From: Symbiodinium kawagutii | Lineage: Eukaryota; Sar; Dinophyceae; Suessiales; Symbiodiniaceae | Direction of reading: 5' to 3' | DNA length: 64,000 bases | NCBI GenBank assembly: GCA_009767595.1 | Contig: VSDK01001438.1 | Coordinates: forward strand, 288,930-352,929 | In this document: piece after piece, positions 53,560 to 63,339 of the stretch | Numbering within the stretch: the first letter of the stretch is position 1 | Layout: each line of letters starts with the position of its first letter | Program-made: the position numbers and the translations under genes | Notes under the pieces: generated by a model | The model's database searches: none | What the model was told of the DNA's origin: nothing | The model's input: the letters and a program-made list of their open reading frames with translations, nothing else

Positions 53560-54470
53560 CTACACAGGGTCTTTTTCAATTACCGTAAGAACCCCTTCAG
53601 TGCACACACTGTTTGCGGAATAAAATCAAATGTCAATCAAACCATGTCAAACCACCGACCAGATCTAATTCCCTAACTTGAACTCGGACTCTTTTTTTGG
53701 GTAAAAGCCCCAGTCATGACTACCTAGGGCTCTCAAAACCAGGGGGTACAGCCAATTTTTTAGAGGGTAAAAACATGTGAAAACCAACTTTTGGGGCCTT
53801 AGGGGCCCATGCCGCCACTCACCAAAGAACCCGTGCTGTGATTGGTTTTGTTGGATCCCCTTAAGCAGTTCACCAACTTCCCCCGTGTGTTCATGGTTGT
53901 TGTTACTACCTAACTAACTAAGTAAGTAATTAAGTAACTAACTCACTAACTAACGAACTAACTACCCTTCATCCCTGTTGTGTAAACAACATCAACCAAC
54001 AAATATCCAATCTAAGTGTACGTTGATTAGAATCATTCCGTATGATTCACCGAAGCAAAACCATCATGAGCCAAGGGGATTTATCACCCAACCACCATTC
54101 ATCCCCATTAGCCCTGTGCCCAACCATCATCAACCAAAAATGATTGGCCATTAGTTCACCATCACCTATCATCGATTCAGCATCACAATAAACCACCTCA
54201 CTGTAAACATCATTGACCATCCATTGGCGGTTATCTTTCACGACAATCAACCAGAAATTGACTTCCATTGCGCACATACACCGTCGTGCAACCACATTCT
54301 AGCCATAAATTCTATACTAACAAATGCCAACCATGTATTTTCATGTGCTTTATGCATTTTTAATCTAAACTCAACCCTTGGCCATAACCCACCATTAAAC
54401 CACATAACATATCAACCTTACTTATAGATGGTCAATCAGCCAGGCTAAACCTTTATGGTTGAACCATGCA
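53560..54470. other. Stretch without a supported gene
   Basis: Contains a family B right-end fragment near 53605-53663 (GTCAAACCACCGACCAG), a TAACTAACTAAG microsatellite at 53915-53965, and ACCATCATCAACC phrases. No exon supported. Confidence 0.4.
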
Positions 54471-54477
54471 CAAATCC

Positions 54478-54583
54478 CTATCTCTCAAAAGAAGGGTTCC
54501 CCCATATCATCCAGTTTATCGACCATTAGTAGCAATAAACCAACCAGAAAAGCAGGTATCCCCACTTTAAGAAACTGCCCAAT
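54478..54583. mobile_element. Family C element, copy 8
   Basis: ATCTCTCAAAAGAAGGGTTC on the left, GTATCCCCACTTTAAGAAAC on the right, reverse internal orientation (CCATATCATCCAG). Confidence 0.75.
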
Positions 54584-54665
54584 GGTTGATTATGGCGAAC
54601 ATAGTTAATTTAACTATCATCAACCATCATCATTGGATTAACCCCCCATCAAATGGTCATCAACT

Positions 54666-54794
54666 ACAAGGTGGGCCCCTAACCAGCCATAGTCGTTGGG
54701 TCAAAAAACTAGGGTAGTTACCAGTTGTGGTAGATATAACTAGCTTGTTAAATGCCCTTATCAACCAAGATAAAGCTGGGGGGGCCCACCTTGT
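54666..54794. mobile_element. Family D element, copy 3
   Basis: ACAAGGTGGGCCCCTAACCA on the left, CTGGGGGGGCCCACCTTGT on the right; 13-bp inverted ends. Confidence 0.9.
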
Positions 54795-54829
54795 ATGACC
54801 ATTGGATTTCCACCACCATCAACCATCAG

Positions 54830-54955
54830 CCAACCGAGGCTCGGCTCTCGCCTCGCCGCCCTCGCGACGCCGGTGGCATCGCCCGGAATCCACGGGAGAC
54901 CTGGAGAGGACTCGCAAATACTCGCAGGGTCGGATTCGATGGTGGCTGCTCGTTG
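54830..54955. CDS. Possible GC-rich exon, strand unknown
   Basis: Open in nearly all frames: plus GSRLAALATPVASPGIHGRP, minus QPPSNPTLRVFASPLQVSRG or AATIESDPASICESSPGLPW. GC-rich between two AT-rich MITEs. Neither strand has decisive splice sites. Confidence 0.25.
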
Positions 54956-54983
54956 ATTGGCATTCATGGTTTCTGATTCGTGG

Positions 54984-55115
54984 TAATGGCTACCCAGGAT
55001 TAATAAACCCCTGGTTGATTAACTAGGGGGGTTCCCACTTTAAAGGAAAACCAAGGCTTTTAGGGGATACCCCCTATTAATCAACCAGGGGTTTATTAAT
55101 CCTGGGTAGCCATTA
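54984..55115. mobile_element. Family H: 132-bp element with 39-bp perfect arms
   Basis: TAATGGCTACCCAGGATTAA continuing to CCTGGTTGATTAA at 55022 is matched exactly by its reverse complement at 55077-55115. The 54-bp centre contains CCACTTTAAAGGAAAACC. Perfect arms imply recent origin or arm homogenisation. A degraded half copy is at 13432-13515. Confidence 0.93.
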
Positions 55116-55200
55116 ACCAACCCCAGTTACAACTAGCTGGTAGAAATCAGAACTGCTCGCCTACAATGAATCGTGGCAACTGCAGGGATAAACTAACCAA

Positions 55201-55329
55201 CCATACTGGTTGGTGGTGGGAACAGCCACCCCGTCATCAAAAATACGCGCAAGTGAACCAACCGGCGAACCAACCAACCTTTTGTAAGTACATTTGGGGA
55301 AATAAAAAATTGTTCAAACCACCAGCCAG
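55201..55329. mobile_element. Family B element, copy 11
   Basis: CTGGTTGGTGGTGGGAACAG on the left, TTGTTCAAACCACCAGCCAG on the right; longer centre with GAACCAACCGGCGAACCAAC. Confidence 0.85.
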
Positions 55330-55682
55330 GTCTGAAAGAGGTTCATCATAAATGCTAATTCATGGTTAATCACTGGTTAGTTCATGGTTGGATAATGGTT
55401 CCTTTGTGCTTCTCTTGAATAGCTGGCAAATGATTAATTTGAAAAAGCCAAAAAATTACTAGTGACCTGATGGTTAACTGATGATTAAGCTGGCTAATCG
55501 TCAATAGCGGATCGCTCACAATGTTCATAGGGATATGGTTGATCACAAATCTTCATAGGGATATGATTAATTCATGATTAGTGGTGATGAAATGGTGTTT
55601 TTCCCCACCTGTCAGGTGAGGGTTGTTAGATTTTATCAGAGCTGACTTCTCCTTGTCCTCCTCCTCTCCTCGTCCTCCTCCT

Positions 55683-55888
55683 GACCTCAACCACGACCAA
55701 GCGCGACTAGTGGTGGCTGCCGGACCTCAACCACGATCATGTATGCCTGCTGGTGGCGGACCTCAACCGCGACCAAGCGCGACTAGTGGTGGCTGCCGGA
55801 CCTCAACCGCGACCAAGCACGACTAGTGGTGGCTGCCGGACCTCAACCGCGACCATCTGCGGCCAGTGGTGGCTGCCGGACCTCAAAG
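55683..55888. repeat. 40-bp tandem repeat, five units
   Basis: GACCTCAACCGCGACCAAGC then GCGACTAGTGGTGGCTGCCG at 55683, 55723, 55759, 55799 and 55839, followed by a partial unit. The second unit is 36 bp. As 40 is not a multiple of three, the reading frame rotates from unit to unit. Confidence 0.92.
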
Positions 55889-56850
55889 ATGTGAGAAAAG
55901 ATCACAGAAAGATTGTCAAAAGATATGTCAGAAAGANNNNNNNNNNNNNNNNNNNNNNNNNNNNNNNNNNNNNNNNNNNNNNNNNNNNNNNNNNNNNNNN
56001 NNNNNNNNNNNNNNNNNNNNNNNNNNNNNNNNNNNNNNNNNNNNNNNNNNNNNNNNNNNNNNNNNNNNNNNNNNNNNNNNNNNNNNNNNNNNNNNNNNNN
56101 NNNNNNNNNNNNNNNNNNNNNNNNNNNNNNNNNNNNNNNNNNNNNNNNNNNNNNNNNNNNNNNNNNNNNNNNNNNNNNNNNNNNNNNNNNNNNNNNNNNN
56201 NNNNNNNNNNNNNNNNNNNNNNNNNNNNNNNNNNNNNNNNNNNNNNNNNNNNNNNNNNNNNNNNNNNNNNNNNNNNNNNNNNNNNNNNNNNNNNNNNNNN
56301 NNNNNNNNNNNNNNNNNNNNNNNNNNNNNNNNNNNNNNNNNNNNNNNNNNNNNNNNNNNNNNNNNNNNNNNNNNNNNNNNNNNNNNNNNNNNNNNNNNNN
56401 NNNNNNNNNNNNNNNNNNNNNNNNNNNNNNNNNNNNNNNNNNNNNNNNNNNNNNNNNNNNNNNNNNNNNNNNNNNNNNNNNNNNNNNNNNNNNNNNNNNN
56501 NNNNNNNNNNNNNNNNNNNNNNNNNNNNNNNNNNNNNNNNNNNNNNNNNNNNNNNNNNNNNNNNNNNNNNNNNNNNNNNNNNNNNNNNNNNNNNNNNNNN
56601 NNNNNNNNNNNNNNNNNNNNNNNNNNNNNNNNNNNNNNNNNNNNNNNNNNNNNNNNNNNNNNNNNNNNNNNNNNNNNNNNNNNNNNNNNNNNNNNNNNNN
56701 NNNNNNNNNNNNNNNNNNNNNNNNNNNNNNNNNNNNNNNNNNNNNNNNNNNNNNNNNNNNNNNNNNNNNNNNNNNNNNNNNNNNNNNNNNNNNNNNNNNN
56801 NNNNNNNNNNNNNNNNNNNNCAGAAAGAATGTCAGAAAGAATGTTGACAT
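55889..56850. repeat. 12-bp AATGTCAGAAAG array with assembly gap
   Basis: ATATGTCAGAAAGA before the gap and CAGAAAGAATGTCAGAAAGA after it, so the unresolved 884 bases (55937-56820, all N) almost certainly sit in a short-period array. True length unknown. Confidence 0.85.
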
Positions 56851-56989
56851 GACAGACTGGAGGGGTTTACGGCGGGGCTCTACAGAAAGGTCGGGGCCTT
56901 TTTTGTTTTCTTTTCCATCTCAGGCGGACCGTGTCTGGGCAACATTGTTTTCCGGATGGCCAGGCAATCAGCCTGATTGAAGGGTCTTC

Positions 56990-57275
56990 ACTGCAAGCAC
57001 TGCACGTTTCTGCCGACTGACATGTTGATATGCTGTTTGACAGACTGACATGCACAATGACCTGCCAGGTGAAGCAAATGCTTTGGCTCAGGTGGTTCAC
57101 TGCCATGTTTGGGCATGTTTAAGCAAATGTGTTGAGAGCTCTGGAGTGTACTTCACACTGCCAACTGACATGTTGATATGCTGTGTGACAGACTGACATG
57201 CATAATGACATGCCAGGTGAAACCAATGATCGGCACAGCTAGTTGCATGTCTGCCGACTGACATGTTGATATGCA
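56990..57275. repeat. Three partial copies of a CTGACATGTTGATATGC repeat
   Basis: GCCRACTGACATGTTGATAT at 57012, 57160 and 57253. The first two copies continue into CAGACTGACATGCAYAATGA and GCCAGGTGAARC. Spacing 148 and 93. Confidence 0.85.
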
Positions 57276-57349
57276 GACAAAAGTGCAGTCAACAAGCTGA
57301 TTTAAAATGTCATGGTGGGGATCACTCGAAGTAAAGTAATTTTGAAGAA

Positions 57350-57430
57350 AGGGGTCCCCAAAATTGAGTGTTGCTGTAGAGCTTTCAAGGTTGGATGATT
57401 TGGGGCTACCCCCATTCTGAGAAACCACCA
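57350..57430. mobile_element. Family C element, copy 9
   Basis: AAGGGGTCCCCAAAATTGAG on the left, CCCCCATTCTGAGAAACCAC on the right, GGATGATTTGGGGCTACC inside. The left terminus is shortened; it abuts family A copy 6. Confidence 0.75.
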
Positions 57431-57432
57431 AA

Positions 57433-57548
57433 TGGCAGTGGGTCGAAACCCTGTACCCCTGGTTCCCCTATCAATTGACCATTGCTTTCCTTATTATTGG
57501 TTGGTCGTTATCCCCAATTATTGGTTGGTTAATATTGACCCATAGCCA
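57433..57548. mobile_element. Family A element, copy 6, at an exon edge
   Basis: TGGCAGTGGGTCGAAACCCT on the left, AATATTGACCCATAGCCA on the right. The right end stops 7 bp from the predicted donor of the exon at 57555-57658. Confidence 0.9.
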
Positions 57549-57554
57549 GATGGC

Positions 57555-57658
57555 GATGGTTGAAGATGTTTCCCTTGATCATCGCTGGAGTCTTGTCGCC
57601 GCCCAGGTACACCTGGACAGGGTCACCCGTGGAGCACTTCCCATGCGGTGATACGTCG
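57555..57658 (-). CDS. Exon, unrecognised
   Basis: A 104-bp exon: acceptor CACCATGAAG|C, GC donor CAACCATC|GCCATC. It reads DVSPHGKCSTGDPVQVYLGG then DKTPAMIKGNIFNH. Glycine-rich and probably beta-structured. The intron that follows begins within 7 bp of a family A element. Confidence 0.45.
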
Positions 57659-57954
57659 CTTCATGGTGGCCGGCCTCCCCCAAAAAAAACCGGTGCCATG
57701 CTTCACATGTCTTGCTAACATGTGCTTCCATGATCTTCCATGTATGTGTGCAACATTATCCACTCCAGAAAGCGACAACAAAGATGAATAAATCGGAACC
57801 AATAGAAAGGATAGATAAAATAGACGATGAGATTGATAAGATAGGTAAGACCATCATGATGTCAATAATATTGCTAAAATAGATAAGATGGATAAGAGAG
57901 ATAAACGAGCTGAGATGGATACGACACATAATCAAGGTAAATAAGTTGTATGTA

Positions 57955-58045
57955 CAAGATAGACAGATAGGTAGATAGATAGATAGATAGACAGATAGGT
58001 AGATAGATAGATAGACAAATAGATAGATAGACAGATAGATAGGAA
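57955..58045. repeat. (GATA)n-type microsatellite
   Basis: TAGATAGATAGATAGACAGA-type tetranucleotide run, preceded by GATAAGATAG-rich sequence from about 57790. Confidence 0.9.
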
Positions 58046-58211
58046 TAGTAACAAACGGACGCATGCAAATAATTACAGTGTGTAACTCATGATGTTACAT
58101 CAGATTACCTACGAGTATAATCAAATCATATTTCGTATTGTCCTGAGCAGCTCCCAAAAGAGATCGTTAATAGCATCTTACCCGACACATTTGGTAGGTT
58201 TATGGAGGTTT

Positions 58212-58305
58212 TCGTTGACAGGGGTCCCCAAAAATAGTTGGTTTACTTCAAAAATGATGACTACTATTGGATGATTTAGGGGTCCCCGATTTGGAGAGAC
58301 ACCAG
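58212..58305. mobile_element. Family C element, copy 10
   Basis: GTTGACAGGGGTCCCCAAAA on the left, TTTAGGGGTCCCCGATTTGG then AGAGACACC on the right. Confidence 0.75.
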
Positions 58306-58438
58306 TATCAGTACACCGAACACCTACCCCACGGCACTCTCACTGGCCGACTTTTTTCGTGTCGCATCGCCTTTTGCCATGTCTGTTCCGCGGCAAACTG
58401 TTGCGTATGGAACATGGGAGGTCAGACGACTGAAGTTC

Positions 58439-58536
58439 CAGTAGTTATAAGTTGGGTTATAACCCCTATAACTGGTAGTTAACCCACGTTAAGCTAGTTA
58501 TAAACCAACGTATACGTGGTTGGGGGCCCACCTTGT
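58439..58536. mobile_element. Family D element, copy 4, left end lost
   Basis: CAGTAGTTATAAGTTGGGTT on the left and GTGGTTGGGGGCCCACCTTG on the right; the left GTGGGCCC terminus is missing. Confidence 0.8.
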
Positions 58537-58629
58537 GGTTTGCCAGGGAGATCCAGCGAAAACCCTGCACTTTCGATCTCCCATTGAGGATGAGGCGGGG
58601 CTGAGGTTGATACTTGGATGTAGATGAAA

Positions 58630-58754
58630 TGGCTTTGGGTCAATATTTACCGACCAATGATGGTTCTGGTAACCAACTAAATCATAGGGAAAACATGGGA
58701 AAACAATGGTTAATGATGGGGGAACCAGGGGTACTGGGTTTTGACCCACAGCGA
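58630..58754. mobile_element. Family A element, copy 7
   Basis: TGGCTTTGGGTCAATATTTA on the left, GGGTTTTGACCCACAGCGA on the right. Confidence 0.9.
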
Positions 58755-58759
58755 GATAT

Positions 58760-59140
58760 AATGTCTAGGGTTAAAGAACCACCGCCCAAGTAATCAACCC
58801 CCTTGTGCTCCCCAGACCCTGGTCCTTACTACAGTTCAATATGTGCTGATTTCCTCCCCTAATAATAAGGTGTCTGCGACCACAAAGCCGCCCCCACTTA
58901 ATCAACCCTTCTGTATCCCTAGATTTTGGATGTTTTTCTTCTTTTATTAGTCTAGATTGGGTTTCCAATTAGTTTGGTTACTTCGATTAAAGTATTAGTC
59001 CAAAATTGTTTCCTATCATTTAGTATGAGTCTCCCCGGGGTCGACTATTTTGGGGTGGTCGTTTCTGTCTCCCTAGTGCAAAGCGTCTGGAAATTGTTGA
59101 CCTTATGGGGGGGTTGGCATTACCCATTGCACAAACACAA
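58760..59140. other. Stretch without a supported gene
   Basis: CACCGCCCAAGTAATCAACC and CGCCCCCACTTAATCAACCC form a loose local duplication. No exon or element with ends. Confidence 0.4.
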
Positions 59141-59146
59141 ACTATA

Positions 59147-59232
59147 TGGCTATGGGTGGATAACCATTGTTTTCCTATCATTAACCATTGTTTTCCCTAT
59201 TTGTGTGGTTAATTAATGTTGCCCCATAGCCA
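59147..59232. mobile_element. Family A element, copy 8, short
   Basis: TGGCTATGGGTGGATAACCA on the left, GTTGCCCCATAGCCA on the right; internal CATTAACCATTGTTTTCCCT. Confidence 0.8.
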
Positions 59233-59452
59233 CATTATGAAATACATGAATCAATGATGCATGCTACCTGCGTCACAGGGCAGCCAGTACTTAGTGGAAG
59301 GGCAGTTCCCAACACAAATTGTGCCCTTAGATAATCCCTACGAATTCTCCGGCTAATATCACCCAATGACATCTAAAATTCATTAAAAAGCATCTACAGA
59401 ATGGCATCTGCCAATGGTAAGCTGACTCAAAAGTCAGCTTAGCAACGTTTAC

Positions 59453-59650
59453 CACAGCACATCCACCCTTTGAACCTCAAATCTGGACCACGACTTCGAT
59501 CCAATTCTTCCCCCACCATGTTCCATGCAACCCTTCGGCTGGCCTGGCAGTGCACCGTGTCTCTGTACAACGGTTCGGCACGGCCCAGGCAGTTTTCCCC
59601 GCGGCTCTGCACGGGCGTGGTGCTCCCAAATGCCCCAAGATTTCTGGTAG
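59453..59650 (-). CDS. Exon, unrecognised
   Basis: A 198-bp exon: acceptor CTCCTTTCCCAG|CT, donor GCTGTG|GTAAAC. It reads TRNLGAFGSTTPVQSRGENC, LGRAEPLYRDTVHCQASRRV, AWNMVGEELDRSRGPDLRFK and GWMCC. The sequence has the balance of a folded domain. No family recognised. Confidence 0.5.
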
Positions 59651-59717
59651 CTGGGAAAGGAGAAATCGAGTTGACGTTTTTCCTGGGAAGAACTGATGGA
59701 ACTCCTTGATAGCTTCA

Positions 59718-59918
59718 ATTTTCCGGCAAAAAATCCAGCAGATTTATGCATTCAAAGCTTGCTGAGTGTTGATTCACCAACACCTTTATGCTGAAGTGGA
59801 GTTCCTCCCGACTGAAAGCTGCCGCTGATCGACGGAAAAACACTGTCGCAAGAGCATAGAAACACTGGGTCACCAGAAGATGCTCTTGCTGCAGCAGAAC
59901 GTCAAGGGAAGGTGGGCT
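59718..59918 (-). CDS. Exon, unrecognised, helical
   Basis: Acceptor TTTCGTCCTTCAG|AGC in phase 0. It reads SPPSLDVLLQQEHLLVTQCF, YALATVFFRRSAAAFSREEL and HFSIKVLVNQHSASFECINL. The exon end is uncertain (in-frame stop just after LPEN). The phase 0 start fits the phase 0 end of 60518-60617. Confidence 0.45.
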
Positions 59919-60239
59919 CTGAAGGACGAAAATGTGACTAGATTTCGAAGGCATCATCGTGACATTGAGAAATCAGAATTGGCAAACTGTGGGCATGTAA
60001 TGATGATGACACTACTCCAGCTAGCGAAGAAGAGAAATTTCTACACCCAGGAGATTCACTGAAATAGGTTCTCAGTGCTAAGATCTACAGTTCGAAATGG
60101 TTGATCATAGAAGATAACAACCAACAGCAATGAATATCAAGGTTAAAGCTGCTATTCATGGTGCTTTATGAACAACAAGCCACAACTCAATTGCAACCTA
60201 TGGGGGAAACTTAAGCCATTGGTCGAATGGTCAGTCAGT

Positions 60240-60340
60240 AAGTCCCCTGGCAGCCTTTCGAAACAAAGGGTGGAATCACTGGCAGAGCAAGCCCTCATAT
60301 GCCACAGCTCATGGCCGGCTTCCATAAAATGACAGCAAGC
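60240..60340 (-). CDS. Possible exon, unrecognised
   Basis: The minus strand reads EAGHELWHMRACSASDSTLC then FERLPGD. It lies between two better-supported exons. Splice sites not decisive, and the flanking exons are phase-compatible without it. Confidence 0.25.
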
Positions 60341-60465
60341 CGAAACATGCCGAAACATCCACAAGCCTCGTTTCCCCAACGCACCCAGCCGCCACAGATT
60401 TTTTGGGGCCACCTATTGACCCGAAGACTCGGAAACAGATGAAACAGCAGTCCATGATGCACCAC

Positions 60466-60488
60466 CTCTCTCTCTCTCTCTCTCTCTC
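60466..60488. repeat. (CT)n microsatellite
   Basis: Uninterrupted CT dinucleotides within an intron of the minus-strand gene. Confidence 0.95.
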
Positions 60489-60517
60489 GCTCCATCGTCA
60501 TCAAATGCACCACTTAC

Positions 60518-60617
60518 CCTCAGGCATTTGTGGTGATCCCACATGCCATCAAGCATCATCAAGCTGAGAGCTGCATGCTGTGCAAAGGTTGGAGCAGGCT
60601 GTGCTTCAAACAGCTCT
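60518..60617 (-). CDS. Exon with canonical GTAAGT donor
   Basis: A 100-bp exon: acceptor CCTATTGCAG|A, donor CTGAGG|GTAAGT. It reads ELFEAQPAPTFAQHAALSLM then MLDGMWDHHKCLR. It has the most canonical donor in the window and fixes the minus strand for this cluster. Product unknown. Confidence 0.55.
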
Positions 60618-60901
60618 CTGCAATAGGTCGGGTGCCCATGCGGGACCTGCATGGGATCACTCGTCAAAAAAGAATCCCCATGGAAACAATTACCAGCGAC
60701 TACACGAGGCCTGGTTTCCGATGTTGCTGTATGCCAGTGAGATCTAGCTGGTCACGAATTATTGAATGGTAAGTGGCCAGCTACTTCTTTCCTTGGCGAT
60801 CTAAAGAGCTTAGCTCATTTGGGAGTTGCTCAATATTTCCCCAACGCAGGCTTTAAGCTACTTCCATTTTGTTTAACATCCCAGACACTAAACAGTTTAT
60901 C

Positions 60902-60990
60902 TGCTGGCGGTTTCCACCCCTATGAAGAATACTATAAACCAACTATGTCTTATATAACACGAGGGGAAAAAACTTGAAACCACCAACCAG
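60902..60990. mobile_element. Family B element, copy 12
   Basis: GCTGGCGGTTTCCACCCCTA on the left, ACTTGAAACCACCAACCAGG on the right. Confidence 0.85.
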
Positions 60991-61180
60991 GTATTGTGGG
61001 TTTTGGATGAGCTCCCGTCCACCAAAATCCTTTCTTCAGTTTAACCCGTGACTCCAGCAACAATAGTGACATCAACAGCAACATCACTGACTACCACCAC
61101 TAGCAACACCAACAACCGCCACAAACAGTAGCAAAAACAAGAACACAAAGCACAAAAACGACGACAATAATCATATACAT

Positions 61181-61181
61181 C

Positions 61182-61242
<61 letters not shown>
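61181..61242. repeat. (CAA)n microsatellite
   Basis: About twenty CAA triplets within a longer A/C-rich region (61050-61400). It yields poly-valine and poly-cysteine minus frames that are not genes. Confidence 0.95.
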
Positions 61243-61899
61243 GCAAAAAAAGGAAAAGCAAAAGCAACAACAACGACAACAATAGTGAGACTCACAACAT
61301 CTCACAACGCCGCACAGCCATGAAGAATCAACAACAATAGCAGAACAACAAGCCCAAGCCACAAGAAGCAACAAGCCAATGACAACTCCAATGGTCAGCA
61401 AGAACCGAAACATTGCGCACTGTTAGGCCCAGAATCCTCCAGCCATACTTAGGCATCCCCTGGGTCATCTTTTTGAGATCAAGAGTCGTGTTGAGATATC
61501 TATGGGAATGACATGAACATACCATCAACCCCAAAAACCCTTACAAATGCAGCTTTTTACCCTCCGAAATATGGGTTATAACGAACGTGCAAAACTGATG
61601 GCTTTGCGGGGCCAGTGGTAGAAGTCTTCCAAAAATGAACGTGCACCCATGCATAGTCACAAATACCTATACAATAGTAAATGTAAAAAAACATGTAAAA
61701 TAACACATTAACATACATGAAATAAACACATCAAAACATATGAACGATAATTTCTATGTTAAATATGGCTCGCTGTTCAATGGGAACAATTTAGATTTTG
61801 AGGCTACCAAATGGCACTCCTTCAATCTGAAGCTTTTGTTTCATCACGATCTGCATGCGATCCCCGATCTCCGCAGGGTGTGGCACGACCTCTTAGGCA

Positions 61900-62040
61900 C
61901 GACAGGGGCCGTTCCCCTCGCTTCGGTCAAAGCAAAGAAAAACGGAACCGGCCGCCCATCGGTGTCCCATCTGTGAGGAGCCTGCGAAAATGCGCTTGGT
62001 TGGCGGAGGTTGCCCTGCAGCCGTAAGTTTTTTGCCACCT
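61900..62040 (-). CDS. Possible exon, frame uncertain
   Basis: After TTTGCAG| at about 62019 the minus strand is open in three frames: GKKLTAAGQPPPTKRIFAGS, WQKTYGCRATSANQAHFRRL and VAKNLRLQGNLRQPSAFSQA. GC-rich and probably coding; the frame cannot be chosen without the neighbouring exon. Confidence 0.3.
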
Positions 62041-62290
62041 GCAAACGTTGACGGATTCCAGGTCATGGATGATGACAATGTATGACAGTGTGGCGCGAAA
62101 CCATATATTTGGTAGATAAAAACTACGTAATTAAATATATTTACAGGGGTGGACGTGATGATGGGTTATATACCATAATGACGTCTCAATAGGTTGCGGC
62201 TTGCGTCAGGTTGAGATGAAAATGTTAGGTTGGCCAAAAATGAATGTTGTCATCAGGAGTCAGTGAGGGCAAAACTTGTGCAAGGTCCAC

Positions 62291-62419
62291 CTCCAAAGCA
62301 CCAACCAAGTACTGGATCACGACATTCCGTCTGCCCCTTTTCAGGCAGCAGGTCTGAAGCAATCCAAATTTCTGGACAGCGCCACCCACAACACCGGATG
62401 ATATCAGCCTGGCAAAAAA
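62291..62419 (-). CDS. Exon, unrecognised, phase 0-0
   Basis: A 129-bp exon: acceptor CATACATGCAG|TTT, donor TTTGGAG|GTGGAC. It reads FFARLISSGVVGGAVQKFGL, LQTCCLKRGRRNVVIQYLVG and ALE. Hydrophobic glycine-rich start, then a basic patch. Confidence 0.48.
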
Positions 62420-62562
62420 CTGCATGTATGAAGGCCTCTAACAGTTCTGAAATTCCAACTTACACAACGGGCCTCATTGGCCCGGCTCGGGCAAGAAGGT
62501 GTGTGTGAGCCCATGATCATCACCCGGTGTGGCAGTTCCGGCTTCCCAAAGCGCGCGCCCTT

Positions 62563-62830
62563 TCATTCAGTCGCAGCGCAAATTTTTCGAAGCGAAAGCG
62601 GCGTGGCGGATTGCGGCGGTTCATTCGACTCAAATGATATCAACTGATCACTGATCCGAGCCCGCCTACGAGTAGAGTGAACCACCCAGTAAAGACCAAG
62701 TAACTTCCCACGTGTGGGAGACTGAAGGTCGACGGCGGAGATGGTGTCCTTCCTTTGTAGCTGGTGCTGTCCCTCGGCTTTGTCCACAGCCGTATTTTCA
62801 GATGTCATTGCTGGATTGTTACTCAAAAAC
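62563..62830 (-). CDS. Possible exon(s), unrecognised
   Basis: The minus strand reads SENTAVDKAEGQHQLQRKDT, ISAVDLQSPTRGKLLGLYWV and ISDQLISFESNEPPQSATPL, ending in a stop at 62563. Continuous but without resolved splice sites. Confidence 0.3.
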
Positions 62831-62978
62831 AATTGTAAAAAATGCATGTTTCTCACTAATGCAGTTGTCAAAAGTGACATATTCGAAACAGCTTTTAATA
62901 AACAGAACTTTAGATGTTTCGAATTGTTTCGAGACATCATCATGTAATTATACAATGTAAAAGCAGCCACTATAATAT

Positions 62979-63205
62979 CTACGACATCTTGGCCACAAAA
63001 AATGCGCCGCTCCTTGCCATACCGTCCATACCGTGATTTGGTTTTGTCCAGGGATACCCTCCAATACCCTCAACGCAATGGTTTTCCCAGCTCAACTGGC
63101 CCGGCTTCTGGATGTTCTTGGGGTAACCCCCCATGAATGGACTCGCCACATGCTTCCCATTGCCGCATAGGTCTACTGGCGATCTGATCACAGAGTGTAG
63201 CTGAA
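62979..63205 (-). CDS. Possible exon(s), unrecognised
   Basis: The minus strand reads VDLCGNGKHVASPFMGGYPK, NIQKPGQLSWENHCVEGIGG and YPWTKPNHGMDGMARSGAFF before a stop. Rich in G, P, W and Y, unlike random frames nearby. Splice sites not resolved. Confidence 0.33.
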
Positions 63206-63339
63206 TGTTTAACCAATGACTCAATGACTCACCAGCGGTCAGTGGGGCTGGCTATATCTCAAACATACTATAGTCAAACTTCACCAGTTCCCGGCATGGT
63301 GAATCATGACTTTCAAGGTGAATCTGTGGATTTTTCCTG

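Noticed and set aside
55753-56980. Long open frames spanning 55.8-57.0 kb
   Set aside because: They run through 884 N bases, which contain no stop codons by construction.
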